DNA of 64,000 nucleotides, from NCBI RefSeq assembly GCF_001678905.1, contig NZ_CP012117.1:1302001-1366000 (forward strand), given 5' to 3'. Both the position numbers and the translations under genes were made by a program. Under the pieces are notes generated by a model. The model was given only the letters and a program-made list of their open reading frames with translations. It did not search any database and was not told where the DNA came from. Every line of letters begins with the position of its first letter. The stretch's first letter is position 1. Shown in pieces: positions 29,181-37,863 of this stretch. This DNA comes from Dermabacter vaginalis. Its GTDB lineage: Bacteria; Actinomycetota; Actinomycetes; Actinomycetales; Dermabacteraceae.

Positions 29181-30607
29181 TAACCCACGGCTCCTTCCAT
29201 CTGCAGTTCAATGAGGCGGTTGAGCTCGAGCGCGTACTCCATGGGGAGCTCACGCGCAATCGGCTCGATGAAGCCGCGCACGATCATGGCCATGGCTTCG
29301 GTCTCTTCGAGACCGCGGCTCATGAGGTAAAACAGCTGCTCTTCGCTGACCTTGGACACGGTAGCCTCGTGGCCCATCTGCACGTCATCGACACGAACAT
29401 CGACGTACGGGTAGGTATCGGTGCGAGAAATCTGGTCGACGAGGAGGGCGTCACACAGCACGTTGGAAGCCGCGTGGTGCGCGCCGTCATTGACCTGAAC
29501 GAGACCGCGGTAGGACGAGCGACCGCCACCGCGCGAGACCGACTTCGAGACGATCGAGCTCGAGGTGTGGGGGGCCATGTGCACCATCTTGGAGCCGGTG
29601 TCCTGGTGCTGACCTTCGCCCGCGAACGCAATCGAGAGGGTCTCGCCGCGCGCGTGCTCACCCTGGAGCCACACCGCGGGGTACTTCATGGTGACCTTCG
29701 AGCCGATGTTGCCATCGACCCATTCCATCGTGCCGCCCTCTTCAACGGTCGTGCGCTTCGTGACGAGGTTGTACACGTTGTTCGACCAGTTCTGGATGGT
29801 CGTGTAACGCACGCGGGCGTCCTTCTTCACGACAATCTCGACGACGGCCGAGTGCAGCGAATCCGACTTGTAGATCGGCGCCGTGCAGCCCTCGACGTAG
29901 TGCACGTACGAGCCTTCGTCGGCGATGATGAGCGTGCGCTCGAACTGGCCCATGTTCTCGGTGTTGATGCGGAAGTAGGCCTGGAGCGGAATCTCCACGT
30001 GGACGCCCTTCGGGACGTACACGAACGAGCCGCCCGACCATACGGCGGTGTTGAGGGCCGCAAACTTGTTGTCGCCCGCGGGGATGACCGTTCCGAAGTA
30101 CTCCTCGAAGATCTCGGGGTAGTCGCGAAGGCCCGTGTCGGTATCCACGAAGATGACGCCTTGCTTCTCGAGGTCCTCGCGGATCTGGTGGTACACAACC
30201 TCGGACTCGTACTGGGCGGCGACGCCCGCGACGAGGCGCTCCTTCTCGGCTTCGGGGATACCGAGGCGGTCGTAGGTCGCCTTGATGTCTTCGGGGAGGT
30301 CTTCCCAGCTCTTCGCCTGACCCTCGGTCGAGCGCACGAAGTATTTGATGTTGTCGAAATCGATGTCGCTCAGATCCGCACCCCACGTGGGAAGCGGCTT
30401 CTTTTCGAAGAGCGAGAGGGCGCGCAGTCGGCGCTTGAGCATCCATTCCGGCTCGTTCTTCAGGTGCGAGATGTTCCGAACGACGTCCTCGCTCAGCCCT
30501 CGCTGAGCGGCGGCGCCGGCGGTGTCCGTGTCGTGCCAGCCATATTCGTAGCTGCCAATCGACGCGATGATCTCGTCCTGACTGAGCTGCTCTGGTGCAG
30601 TCGTCAT
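29180..30607 (-). CDS. sufB: Fe-S cluster assembly protein SufB
   Basis: Main scaffold subunit of SufBC2D, where the nascent cluster forms. The 475 residues include [54 protein letters not shown], the conserved Cys in [21 protein letters not shown] (about residue 252), and [19 protein letters not shown]. No intein interrupts it, unlike some mycobacteria. The ATG overlaps the sufR stop (ATGA). Confidence 0.98.
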   Translation of the reverse strand: MTTAPEQLSQDEIIASIGSYEYGWHDTDTAGAAAQRGLSEDVVRNISHLKNEPEWMLKRRLRALSLFEKKPLPTWGADLSDIDFDNIKYFVRSTEGQAKSWEDLPEDIKATYDRLGIPEAEKERLVAGVAAQYESEVVYHQIREDLEKQGVIFVDTDTGLRDYPEIFEEYFGTVIPAGDNKFAALNTAVWSGGSFVYVPKGVHVEIPLQAYFRINTENMGQFERTLIIADEGSYVHYVEGCTAPIYKSDSLHSAVVEIVVKKDARVRYTTIQNWSNNVYNLVTKRTTVEEGGTMEWVDGNIGSKVTMKYPAVWLQGEHARGETLSIAFAGEGQHQDTGSKMVHMAPHTSSSIVSKSVSRGGGRSSYRGLVQVNDGAHHAASNVLCDALLVDQISRTDTYPYVDVRVDDVQMGHEATVSKVSEEQLFYLMSRGLEETEAMAMIVRGFIEPIARELPMEYALELNRLIELQMEGAVG

Positions 30608-31410
30608 GGCTTCCTTCCTTCTGTGAGCAAATCTGTGGTGACGTCCGAGGCGAGTTCCCCTTCCGCCATGGACTCAGCAATCGCTGCGCTCATGGCGGGG
30701 GTCAAGTGGGTCGTGCATACGTGCGCGCCTGCCGCTCGGGTGGAGAGGCGCTGGACGGGGACGCCGAGCATACGCGAGAGCGCTGCGGTTTCCACCTCGC
30801 ACAGCTCCGGGTGCTTGGCCGCGATGTCCTGGACGGGGCAGCGCCCCTGGCACATTTGCACGGTTGTGAGGGTACGCGTCGAGGCGCCGCCTTTCCCGGG
30901 TGGGCCAACGGTCACCGTCACGGGCCTCAGTGACGCGGCGTACCCGAGTTCCTTGAGAAGGTCGATGACGAGGCGCACGCGCTTGGATGGGGGCACTTCT
31001 CCCCTCGCATTTTCGCGCTCGTACCGCCTCTCAAATTCGGCTTCCCACTCCGAAGTTCGTGCCTTTGCGAGCGTCACGAGTGCCTCGTGACCGCCTGCGC
31101 GCTCGAGTTCCCTCATCGCGAGAAGCGCGAGGCTTTCGCATTCGCGTGAGTTCGCATCGGTGTCGGGGGCTTTCGCGGCGAGCACGAACTCTTTGCGGGG
31201 CCGTCCACGACCACGGGGGCGATTAGGTGCTTCCTTTTCCTCAATAATGCCTTCGGCGTGTAATTGGGAGAGGTGCCGACGGATGGCCGCGCCCGTGAGG
31301 TGGAACCGTTCGGCAAGGTCGCCAGCGGCGATGGGGCCGTCGACGCTGATGGCCTCGATGAGACGTTCGCGCGTTGAATCCGATGCGTGCGCATCAGTGC
31401 GAGCATTCAC
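30604..31410 (-). CDS. sufR: Fe-S dependent repressor SufR
   Basis: DNA-binding regulator of the suf operon. The 268 residues start at GTG 31410, chosen because AGGAGG lies 5 nt upstream. Residues 10-75 form a winged helix ([26 protein letters not shown], then the wing [12 protein letters not shown]). The C-terminal part has four Cys spaced C-x3-C-x12-C-x27-C ([10 protein letters not shown]...PELC...HVC), the spacing known for actinobacterial SufR cluster ligands. It diverges from the ABC exporter and is followed by sufB with a 4-nt overlap, so it probably represses its own operon when holding a cluster. Confidence 0.95.
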   Translation of the reverse strand: MNARTDAHASDSTRERLIEAISVDGPIAAGDLAERFHLTGAAIRRHLSQLHAEGIIEEKEAPNRPRGRGRPRKEFVLAAKAPDTDANSRECESLALLAMRELERAGGHEALVTLAKARTSEWEAEFERRYERENARGEVPPSKRVRLVIDLLKELGYAASLRPVTVTVGPPGKGGASTRTLTTVQMCQGRCPVQDIAAKHPELCEVETAALSRMLGVPVQRLSTRAAGAHVCTTHLTPAMSAAIAESMAEGELASDVTTDLLTEGRKP

Positions 31411-31535
31411 GACATCCTCCTCTCGCCGAAACGGTGGACGCTCCGATTCTACAAACCGCAAGTTTCGAAAAGATAGGGAGGGTTACCTAAGTCCCGCGAA
31501 GGCGCGGTGTAAGTCACACCACGCATCGATCGCCG

Positions 31536-31547
31536 GGCAACCGTCGG
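31536..31547 (-). repeat. TCCGACGGTTGCC motif, copy 3
   Basis: On the minus strand this reads CCGACGGTTGCC (12 of 13; the leading T is G). It lies in the sufR/ABC exporter divergent spacer, about 50 nt before the exporter ATPase start. Confidence 0.6.
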
Positions 31548-31596
31548 CCCCGGGCCTCGCCGCCCGGAAGCGCGCGGAACAGTACGATGGAGAGCC

Positions 31597-32496
31597 ATGG
31601 GCAAGAACACCACCACAGTGAAGGGTTCACCGAAGGCGGCGCCAGCGTCGGCCCTCGAGATCGCGAACCTGAGGAAACAATTCGGAGACGTGACGGCGTG
31701 CGAAAACGTCAGCCTCACGGCAAATTTTGGTGAGATCACCGCCCTTCTTGGCCCCAATGGCGCGGGAAAATCGACGACCATTGCGTGCGCCACCGGGCTC
31801 CTCAACCCCGATGGCGGCGAAGTTCGACTCCTTGGAAGCAACCCCCGCACTCACGACGCCGAGACTCGCGCGCGCGTGGGCGTGATGCTTCAGGACGGCG
31901 GGCTCACCTCCGGTGCCACTGCGAAGCATCTTCTCGAATACGCTTCCTGCCTTTATTCGCACCCTCGAAACTGGCGAGTGCTCTCGAGCGAACTGGGCAT
32001 CGACGCGTTTGCCTCAACGCTCGTGCGTCGCCTTTCCGGCGGGCAACGCCAGCGCCTCAGCCTCGCGCTCGCACTGCTCGGAGAACCGGATGTCCTCTTC
32101 CTCGACGAGCCCACCGCGGGCATGGACGCGGCCGTCAAGCGCCGCACGCGTGAATTGATCCGCGCGGAAGCTGAGCGAGGGGCAGCAGTAATTCTCACCT
32201 CCCACGCGCTCGACGACATCGCCTCACTTGCCGATCGCATCATCGTGATCGCCGGTGGCGTCGTGCGGGCCGACGGCACCCTCGCCGACGTCGAAAATAC
32301 CCTCGGGAATGGCACAGCGCTCGCGCTCGACGTCTCGGCGACAGCCCCAGCACAAGAGAATCTCACGGGATTCGAGCGTGCCGTGCGCGAGGCCGCGACG
32401 GCGCACGGGGTTTCGCTCACGGTCAATCGTGGCCCCGCCTCGCTCGAGGACATCCTCGTCACGCTCTCCACGCACTCAACGAAGGAGCAAAAGTGA
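31597..32496 (+). CDS. ABC exporter, ATP-binding subunit
   Basis: ATPase of a DrrA-type two-component ABC exporter. The 299 residues contain Walker A LLGPNGAGKSTTIA, Q-loop LQDGGLTSG, signature RLSGGQRQRLSLAL, Walker B VLFLDEPTAGMD, and H-loop LTSHALDDI. A C-terminal region of about 80 residues follows, as in drug- or polymer-export ATPases. The gene couples to the permease gene through a GTGA overlap. The same trio (ATPase, permease, ctaA) beside sufR is found in mycobacteria (Rv1456c-Rv1458c), so it may serve haem or cytochrome biogenesis; substrate unknown. Confidence 0.92.
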   Translation: MGKNTTTVKGSPKAAPASALEIANLRKQFGDVTACENVSLTANFGEITALLGPNGAGKSTTIACATGLLNPDGGEVRLLGSNPRTHDAETRARVGVMLQDGGLTSGATAKHLLEYASCLYSHPRNWRVLSSELGIDAFASTLVRRLSGGQRQRLSLALALLGEPDVLFLDEPTAGMDAAVKRRTRELIRAEAERGAAVILTSHALDDIASLADRIIVIAGGVVRADGTLADVENTLGNGTALALDVSATAPAQENLTGFERAVREAATAHGVSLTVNRGPASLEDILVTLSTHSTKEQK

Positions 32497-33287
32497 GCAT
32501 CGCCGATCGTCATTCGCCCAGTGTGAGCGGTAGCCGCGCCGCACGAGCACCGCAGCGAATCGCCGCACACGCGAAACTCGAAGCCCGGGCACTCCTCACG
32601 AACGGCGAACAGCTCATGGTTTCGCTCATGCTGCCCGCCATGGTGCTCCTCGGTCTTCGGTTCATTCCCGTATCGCCCGCGCTTTTTGGTGGCCACACTC
32701 CTTCGATTTCCGACGCGGTTGCTGCGACGGCCGTCACGGCGATCATCGCGACTTCACTCACCTCCCAGGCGATCTCCACGGGTTTTGACCGCCGTAATGG
32801 TGTGCTGCGCTGGATTGCCACAACACCGCTCGGCCGGGGCGGGTACATGCTCGGCAAACTTGGCGCCCTCTCCCTCGTCCACATCCTGCAGATCGTCGTT
32901 CTCGGCGTGCTGTCACTCGCACTCGGATGGCGTCCCACAGCAAGCGAAATCCTGTGGTCGATCCCTGCATGGATTCTCGCGACGTGCGCATTCGGAGGCC
33001 TCGGCCTTTTGATCGCCGGTACGCTCCGTACGGAGGCTGTGCTCGCGCTTTCCAATATCTTCTTCCTCCTCTTCATTGCCGTGGGCGGTGTCGCTATTCC
33101 CGCGAAGAGTTTCCCGGCTCCCCTGGACGCCATCGTCGCGCTCTTACCGTCAGCGGCGGCCACGAATGCCCTCACCGCTGCGCTTTCGGGCCACGCGCCC
33201 TCCCTATGGTCACTCGCGCTCCTTGCGATTTGGGCCGCCCTCTTTGGCGGCCTGACGGTGAGATTCTTCCGCTGGACGAGCAGCTGA
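32493..33287 (+). CDS. ABC exporter, permease subunit
   Basis: A 264-residue ABC-2 type permease with about six membrane helices (first at residues 45-65). Start is the GTG at 32493, overlapping the ATPase stop. Motifs of the ABC-2 class are STGFDRRNGVLRWIATTPLGRGGYMLGKL and AVGGVAIPAKSFPAPLDAIVALLPSAAATNAL. It works with the upstream ATPase. ctaA begins 37 nt downstream. Confidence 0.9.
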   Translation: MSIADRHSPSVSGSRAARAPQRIAAHAKLEARALLTNGEQLMVSLMLPAMVLLGLRFIPVSPALFGGHTPSISDAVAATAVTAIIATSLTSQAISTGFDRRNGVLRWIATTPLGRGGYMLGKLGALSLVHILQIVVLGVLSLALGWRPTASEILWSIPAWILATCAFGGLGLLIAGTLRTEAVLALSNIFFLLFIAVGGVAIPAKSFPAPLDAIVALLPSAAATNALTAALSGHAPSLWSLALLAIWAALFGGLTVRFFRWTSS

Positions 33288-33324
33288 GCCGCGGGTCCCG
33301 GCCGGGGTTTCTTACACTTGGCGC

Positions 33325-34293
33325 ATGACCTCTCCGAAGAGCACACCACGCGCCGTTGCCGAGCGCCACAATCGCTGGATTTACGTCATTTTTTGGATCA
33401 ATCTCGCGTGCCAAATCGGCATCATCGTGACGGGCGGCATCGTGCGCTTGACGAAGTCGGGGCTCGGCTGCTCCTCGTGGCCGCACTGCGAACCGGGACA
33501 ATTCACGCCGCGGTATCACCCCGAATCGGGACTGCGCCCCTTCATCGAATTTGGCAACCGTGCGCTCACGCTCGTGTTGCTCATCTTCGCGATCCTCGTG
33601 CTCGTCGCCACCTATAAGCACCTTCGCGCCAAAGGCGCGGGATTCGTGCGCCTTTCGTGGGTGCCGCTCGCGCTGACGCTCTTCCAGGCGGTGTGGGGCA
33701 TGCTCGTCGTCTACCTCCACCTCCACCCCTTCTTCGTGTCGGTGCACTTCATCGTCTCGCCGATCCTCGTGGCGTCCTCCGCGGTTTTGGTCTACCGACT
33801 TTACGAGGGCAACGGTTCTGCAAGACTTGCCGTGAACCGCGGCGCTCAATTCGTTTTTTGGCCACTTGCTGCCGTCGGGTTTGCGGTGCTGATTCTTGGA
33901 ACTCTTACGACCGGCTCAGGCCCGCACTCCGGTGACGCCAACACCCCGCAACGCTTCCCGTTCAACCCGGCGAGAATCGCGTGGCTTCACGCCGATTTCG
34001 TATGGCTTTTCTGCGGGCTTCTGCTCGGTGTCGCCATCATCCTTATGATCACAAAGGCGCACACTCGGGCGAAGAATGCTCTCATTGCCCTCACGGTCGT
34101 GACGCTCCTCCAGGGCGCGATCGGGTACATCCAATATTTCACCGGCCTACCCGAGGCTCTCGTGGGGTTGCATATGTTTGGCGCGGCCCTGCTCTCCGCG
34201 GGCATCGCGTGGCTCGGCGCAAGCCTGTTCACGTGGTACCCGATCGGGGAAGGCACGGCACCGCACGACCACTCAAAGGAGGCGCAGCAATGA
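33325..34293 (+). CDS. ctaA: Haem A synthase (COX15/CtaA)
   Basis: Oxidises haem O to haem A for cytochrome c oxidase. It has 322 residues and about eight membrane helices. Haem-ligand regions with conserved His are seen in FIEFGNRALTLVL, VYLHLHPFFVSVHFIVSP, ARIAWLHADFVWLF and EALVGLHMFGAAL; GGIVRLTKSGLGCSSWPHCEPG is the N-terminal signature. The first two cytoplasm-exterior Cys of long forms are partly present (CSSWPHC). Its stop overlaps the map start (ATGA). Confidence 0.95.
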   Translation: MTSPKSTPRAVAERHNRWIYVIFWINLACQIGIIVTGGIVRLTKSGLGCSSWPHCEPGQFTPRYHPESGLRPFIEFGNRALTLVLLIFAILVLVATYKHLRAKGAGFVRLSWVPLALTLFQAVWGMLVVYLHLHPFFVSVHFIVSPILVASSAVLVYRLYEGNGSARLAVNRGAQFVFWPLAAVGFAVLILGTLTTGSGPHSGDANTPQRFPFNPARIAWLHADFVWLFCGLLLGVAIILMITKAHTRAKNALIALTVVTLLQGAIGYIQYFTGLPEALVGLHMFGAALLSAGIAWLGASLFTWYPIGEGTAPHDHSKEAQQ

Positions 34294-35087
34294 GCCTGTT
34301 CCGCACGAAACGTTACCCAACCCCCGAAGAAATCAAACCCGCGGGCGAGTTCGTGGCGGGCGTGCTCGCAGCGCTTGAGAAAACCGTCGCCGTGGGCGAC
34401 AACCTCCTGGAGATCGACGCCGAAGTTCACCGCATGATCCGCGAAGCCGGCGCGACCTCGTGCTACCTCGACTACCACCCGAGTTTCGGCGGCTCGCCCT
34501 TCGGCAAAGTCATATGTTTGAGCGTGAATAACGCGGTGCTCCACGGCCGCCCCTACGACCGCAACCTCGAGAGCGGAGACCTGCTATCCATGGACTTCGC
34601 TATCGAACTCGAGGGATGGGTTGCCGATTCTTCGCTCTCGATCGTTGTGGGTGAACAGCGCGAAGACCACCTGACACTCATTCGCGACACCGAGAGCGTG
34701 ATGTGGGCGGGAATCAACGCTGCCCGCGCCGGCAACACGGTTGGCGATATCGGTCACGCCGTTGAGACCCGGGCCGCGGAGTTGGGCTACACGATTAATC
34801 ATGAGTTTGGCGGCCACGGCGTTGGCCGCACAATGCACGAAGCTCCCTTCGTACCGAACTACGGCGCCCCGGGGTCCGGATCGCGGTTGCGCGAAGGTAT
34901 GGCACTGACCGTTGAACCGTTCCTTACCCCCACGACCGACGTTATGCGCATTACCGAGCGAGACGGCTGGACGGTTGAGTCGGGTGACGGCTCGACTGGC
35001 GCGCACGCAGAGCACACTCTCATCGTCACGAAGGACGAGCCCATCATCGTCACGGCTCGCACCCCTGACCTCCCCCGGATTGCATAG
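34290..35087 (+). CDS. map: Type I methionine aminopeptidase
   Basis: Removes initiator methionine. The 265-residue MetAP domain shows metal ligands in LSMDFAIELEGWVADSS (Asp, Asp), GHGVGRTMHEAPFVP (His), LTVEPFL (Glu), and AHAEHTLIV (Glu). The early His is in LDYHPSFGGSPF, where most type I enzymes have GYHGFP. ATG at 34290, with AAAGGAGG upstream. The TAG stop lies inside copy C of the G-rich repeat. Confidence 0.96.
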   Translation: MSLFRTKRYPTPEEIKPAGEFVAGVLAALEKTVAVGDNLLEIDAEVHRMIREAGATSCYLDYHPSFGGSPFGKVICLSVNNAVLHGRPYDRNLESGDLLSMDFAIELEGWVADSSLSIVVGEQREDHLTLIRDTESVMWAGINAARAGNTVGDIGHAVETRAAELGYTINHEFGGHGVGRTMHEAPFVPNYGAPGSGSRLREGMALTVEPFLTPTTDVMRITERDGWTVESGDGSTGAHAEHTLIVTKDEPIIVTARTPDLPRIA

Positions 35088-35101
35088 TCGTTGTGGGGGT
35101 T
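35078..35101 (+). repeat. G-rich intergenic repeat, copy C
   Basis: Reads GATTGCATAG then TCGTTGTGGGGGTT; two substitutions relative to copies B and D before the GTTGTGGGGG core, and the end differs. The last three codons of map (Ile, Ala, stop) are within it. Same orientation as copy D beyond the CAP gene. Confidence 0.75.
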
Positions 35102-35150
35102 ACCCCTGCCCTGCACCTGTCCGCGCTACGCGAGCCCGTGGGCGGTGAAT

Positions 35151-35163
35151 TCCGACGGTTGCC
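35151..35163 (+). repeat. TCCGACGGTTGCC motif, copy 4
   Basis: Exact motif in the map-CAP spacer, 73 nt upstream of the MtrA-like box. Confidence 0.7.
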
Positions 35164-35235
35164 AGCGCTCATTCGCGCCTCAAACCCCCAGGGACCCTCC
35201 CCTTCTAGCCCCCTCGCGCAAAAATTCACCGAAAT

Positions 35236-35251
35236 GTAACATTTTGGTAAC
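35236..35251 (+). promoter_or_regulatory. MtrA-like direct repeat (GTAAC-N6-GTAAC)
   Basis: GTAAC ATTTTG GTAAC: two identical pentamers with a 6-bp gap, matching the direct-repeat binding pattern described for actinobacterial MtrA at cell-wall genes. It lies about 40 nt before a -10-like TAGTAT (35294-35299), a sensible activator position. GlnR boxes have similar spacing but a GAAAC second half, so MtrA fits better. Confidence 0.45.
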
Positions 35252-35418
35252 GGCATGGTCGCTCCCCGCCTTCGTTCGAAACGGCGTAAGTAGTAGTATC
35301 CGTAGCGGCCCAGGCCAGATCCCGGTCCGAAAACACTGCCCACCGCCCTCTTTCCCTCAGTGGCGAACAGCGATGGCAACAGTGGCCGAGACACTCGAGC
35401 ACAGAAAAGAGACTCTCC

Positions 35419-37653
35419 ATGACCCTCACCCGTAAGAAGCTTGGGCCGGTCCTCGGCCTTGGACTCTCCTTGTCGCTCCTCGCTGCGTGCTCCGGCGGCA
35501 GTGCGTCCAACGACGCCGCGCAGTCGCCGTCTTCAAGTGTGACGGCCAGTGCGGATTCGTCTTCGAGCTCCTCCACGAGCACGGATGACACGGAGGACAG
35601 GCTTCCGGGTTCCGTGGATTCGTCCCCCGCGTCCTCGGAAGAGGAAGACCATTCTGGGGAGTCCCTCGCGCAGCAGTGGGCCCGGAAGAGGAACCGTGCT
35701 TCCGGCCAAGATTCCAATGTGAACGCCGAGAGCGATGCAAGCTCGGACAGCAGCGGGCGTCGACGTGCCCAGGGTGACTCCGAGTTGAGTGCTGGCCGTA
35801 CGCCCGAAAATACTCGCGAAAATGGCTCAGGCCAGCAAAGGCCGGCCTTTGAAGTCACGCCTGATACCGCACTTGCTCACGGAGAATCCGATGCGCCGAT
35901 TCCGCCCGCACAGGATCCCTCGAACGGCCCGGGTCCCTTCCCGGGCAACGTGGTGGCGCAACCGGCGGAGCCGAAGCCCGCGCAGCCGAAGCCACATCCC
36001 ACACCCGAAAAACCTGGCGACGGTACCGGTAAGCCAGCTCCGAAGCCGCACAAGCCGGGCAAACCGAGCAATCCCGCTCCGGAGCCCGGAAGCCCCAAGC
36101 CCGGAAAGCCGGGCAACTCGCACAACTCCGGCACCGTCACGATTGCGGCCTTTGATGAAGAGGGCTACAACTCCGCACTCGCAAGCTGGAAGCGCGACCG
36201 AGATGAGGCTCGCAGTGAGGCTGAGCGTTCGAACCGAGCCCTCGACGATGCGCGCCGCACTGTCGAGGCAGCACGTGACAAGGCTGATGCCTCGCAGCGC
36301 AGGTACGAAGAAGAAAAGGCGAAGCTCGATGAACTCGTCGCTGCCATGCCCGGTACGGGCGATCTCGCCCAGAAGCGCGACCTCGCGGCGAAGCTGAAGG
36401 TCGAAGCGCAGAAGGCCGCCGCCGACGTTGAGACCGCTGAGAAGAAGGTCACCGACGCTGAGAAGAAGAAGCAGGATGCCGATCGCAAGCTCGAGCAGGC
36501 CACCAAGCAGCTCGAGGTGCTTTCCGACAAGCGTGACAACATTGCGATTCAGAGCAACCTCGAGTTCGCACAGCTGAATTCGGAAGACCAGCTTCGTGCC
36601 CTCTCCGACGCCCTCGCGGAGCGTGTGAACAACTACCGCGTGAAGAACGGTCTGAACGAACTCGTGTACGCACCGGTGTTCAACGACAAGGCCGCAGACT
36701 GGTCCACGACTATGGCCACGAGCAAGGACTTCACGCACTCGAATAGGGACGAAGAAGGCTACAGCAGCGAGAACATCGTCGCCGCGACCTGCAGCACGGA
36801 GATGGAGACCGTCGACGAGTGCGCCGATGCTTTGTTCGAGCAGTGGCAAAAGTCGGATGACCAGAACAAGAACATGCTTGACGAGACCTTCTCGCATGCT
36901 GGTATGGGCCTTGCAAAGGGCGACGACGGCCAGGTGTACGGCACCAACATGTTCTTCATCAAAGATGACGTCCACGAGGCTAACTCCACCACCGTCGTCC
37001 CGAAGTCGAAGGGCATGCCCGAAAATCTTGACGGCGAATACGTGCCCGAGGGTGCAATCGCGGTCACGGGTGGCACGAAGCTCGCCCACACGGTTGACGA
37101 TCGCAACACCGCCGCGTACGACAAGTGGGAAGGCGGCAAGGACGGCCTCGACTACACGAAGGGCGTGCGCCGCGGTGTTGATAAGCGGATTTCTGAGCTT
37201 GAAGAAGCCCCGCGGGTCGATGAATTGAAGAACCTCGATTCGGACATCAGCGAAGCGCAGGCCAAGGTCGACGCGGCCCAGGCCGAAGCCGACCAGAGCA
37301 ATCAGGACCTCGAAGACGCCAAGAGGGCTAAGGGCGACGCAGACATTCGGAAGACCGAGAGCGAGGATGCCTCCTCTAAGGCTCAGGCTGACCTCGCCGA
37401 GGCCGAAGCTGCCGCGCCTGAGGCCGACACTGCACGCAAGCAGCAGCAGGCCAAGGTCGACAATCAAAGTAAGATCGTAGGCGAGGCAGAATCAAACGCC
37501 GCTCGCGACAACAAAGCGGCGTCGGATGCCGAGAACGAGCTGAATGAAGCGCAGGCGAAAGCTGACGACGCGAAAGCAGAGCAGCAGCGCGTTGAGGCTC
37601 AAGAGCCGACGAAGAAGGATTACACCACGACTATCGAGGTTCCCGCGGAGTGA
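35419..37653 (+). CDS. CAP-domain lipoprotein with two coiled coils
   Basis: A 744-residue surface lipoprotein. Residues 1-24 are a lipoprotein signal peptide ending LAAC (Cys 24). A Ser/Glu/Asp-rich stalk runs to about 150 and a Pro/Lys-rich linker (KPAQPKPHPTPEKPG type) covers 170-235. Coiled coil 1 spans about 250-385. A CAP/SCP domain lies at about 395-515 (NNYRVKNGLNELVY, FTHSNRDEEGYSSENIV, SHAGMGLAKGDDGQVYGTNMFF). Coiled coil 2 spans about 595-730, rich in Ala/Glu/Lys. No LPXTG or transmembrane anchor is seen at the C-terminus. CAP domains in bacteria have unclear roles. It is monocistronic, with its own promoter region and terminator, and flanked by direct copies of the G-rich repeat. 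Confidence 0.88.
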   Translation: MTLTRKKLGPVLGLGLSLSLLAACSGGSASNDAAQSPSSSVTASADSSSSSSTSTDDTEDRLPGSVDSSPASSEEEDHSGESLAQQWARKRNRASGQDSNVNAESDASSDSSGRRRAQGDSELSAGRTPENTRENGSGQQRPAFEVTPDTALAHGESDAPIPPAQDPSNGPGPFPGNVVAQPAEPKPAQPKPHPTPEKPGDGTGKPAPKPHKPGKPSNPAPEPGSPKPGKPGNSHNSGTVTIAAFDEEGYNSALASWKRDRDEARSEAERSNRALDDARRTVEAARDKADASQRRYEEEKAKLDELVAAMPGTGDLAQKRDLAAKLKVEAQKAAADVETAEKKVTDAEKKKQDADRKLEQATKQLEVLSDKRDNIAIQSNLEFAQLNSEDQLRALSDALAERVNNYRVKNGLNELVYAPVFNDKAADWSTTMATSKDFTHSNRDEEGYSSENIVAATCSTEMETVDECADALFEQWQKSDDQNKNMLDETFSHAGMGLAKGDDGQVYGTNMFFIKDDVHEANSTTVVPKSKGMPENLDGEYVPEGAIAVTGGTKLAHTVDDRNTAAYDKWEGGKDGLDYTKGVRRGVDKRISELEEAPRVDELKNLDSDISEAQAKVDAAQAEADQSNQDLEDAKRAKGDADIRKTESEDASSKAQADLAEAEAAAPEADTARKQQQAKVDNQSKIVGEAESNAARDNKAASDAENELNEAQAKADDAKAEQQRVEAQEPTKKDYTTTIEVPAE

Positions 37654-37674
37654 CCTCGCCGCTCCCGTAATCCC

Positions 37675-37711
37675 AAGGAGGGGCTGCCTCATCCCGAGGC
37701 AGCCCCTCCTT
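37675..37711 (+). terminator. Terminator after CAP lipoprotein
   Basis: Perfect 16-bp stem starting AAGGAGGGGCTGCCTC with loop ATCCC, 22 nt after the CAP stop. It lacks a long U-tract on the plus strand (TTCGTCG), so it may be bidirectional, also ending the convergent acn transcript. Confidence 0.8.
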
Positions 37712-37715
37712 CGTC

Positions 37716-37743
37716 GATTGCATAGGGGTTGTGGGGGTTTGGG
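37716..37743 (+). repeat. G-rich intergenic repeat, copy D
   Basis: Reads GATTGCATAG then GGGTTGTGGGGGTTTGGG, identical to copy B over 26 nt. It starts 5 nt after the CAP terminator and is in the same orientation as copy C, 2.6 kb away. Confidence 0.88.
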
Positions 37744-37863
37744 AAATCAGCAATGTGCCCGGGCCCGTGCGAAGCGGCATCACTTTCGAGCCATGCGACG
37801 CCACAAGCCCGCGCATCAGGCGATACGCGGGCTGCGGAACAGTGAAGCGGCTCCGGCTCTCCC

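Larger units (their letters stand above)
35088..35418 (+). other. Spacer upstream of CAP lipoprotein
   Basis: About 330 bp without a gene. It contains the end of G-rich repeat copy C, one TCCGACGGTTGCC motif (35151-35163), an MtrA-like direct repeat (35236-35251), and a likely -10 element TAGTAT at 35294-35299. This makes it a regulatory region for the CAP gene rather than coding. Confidence 0.6.
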
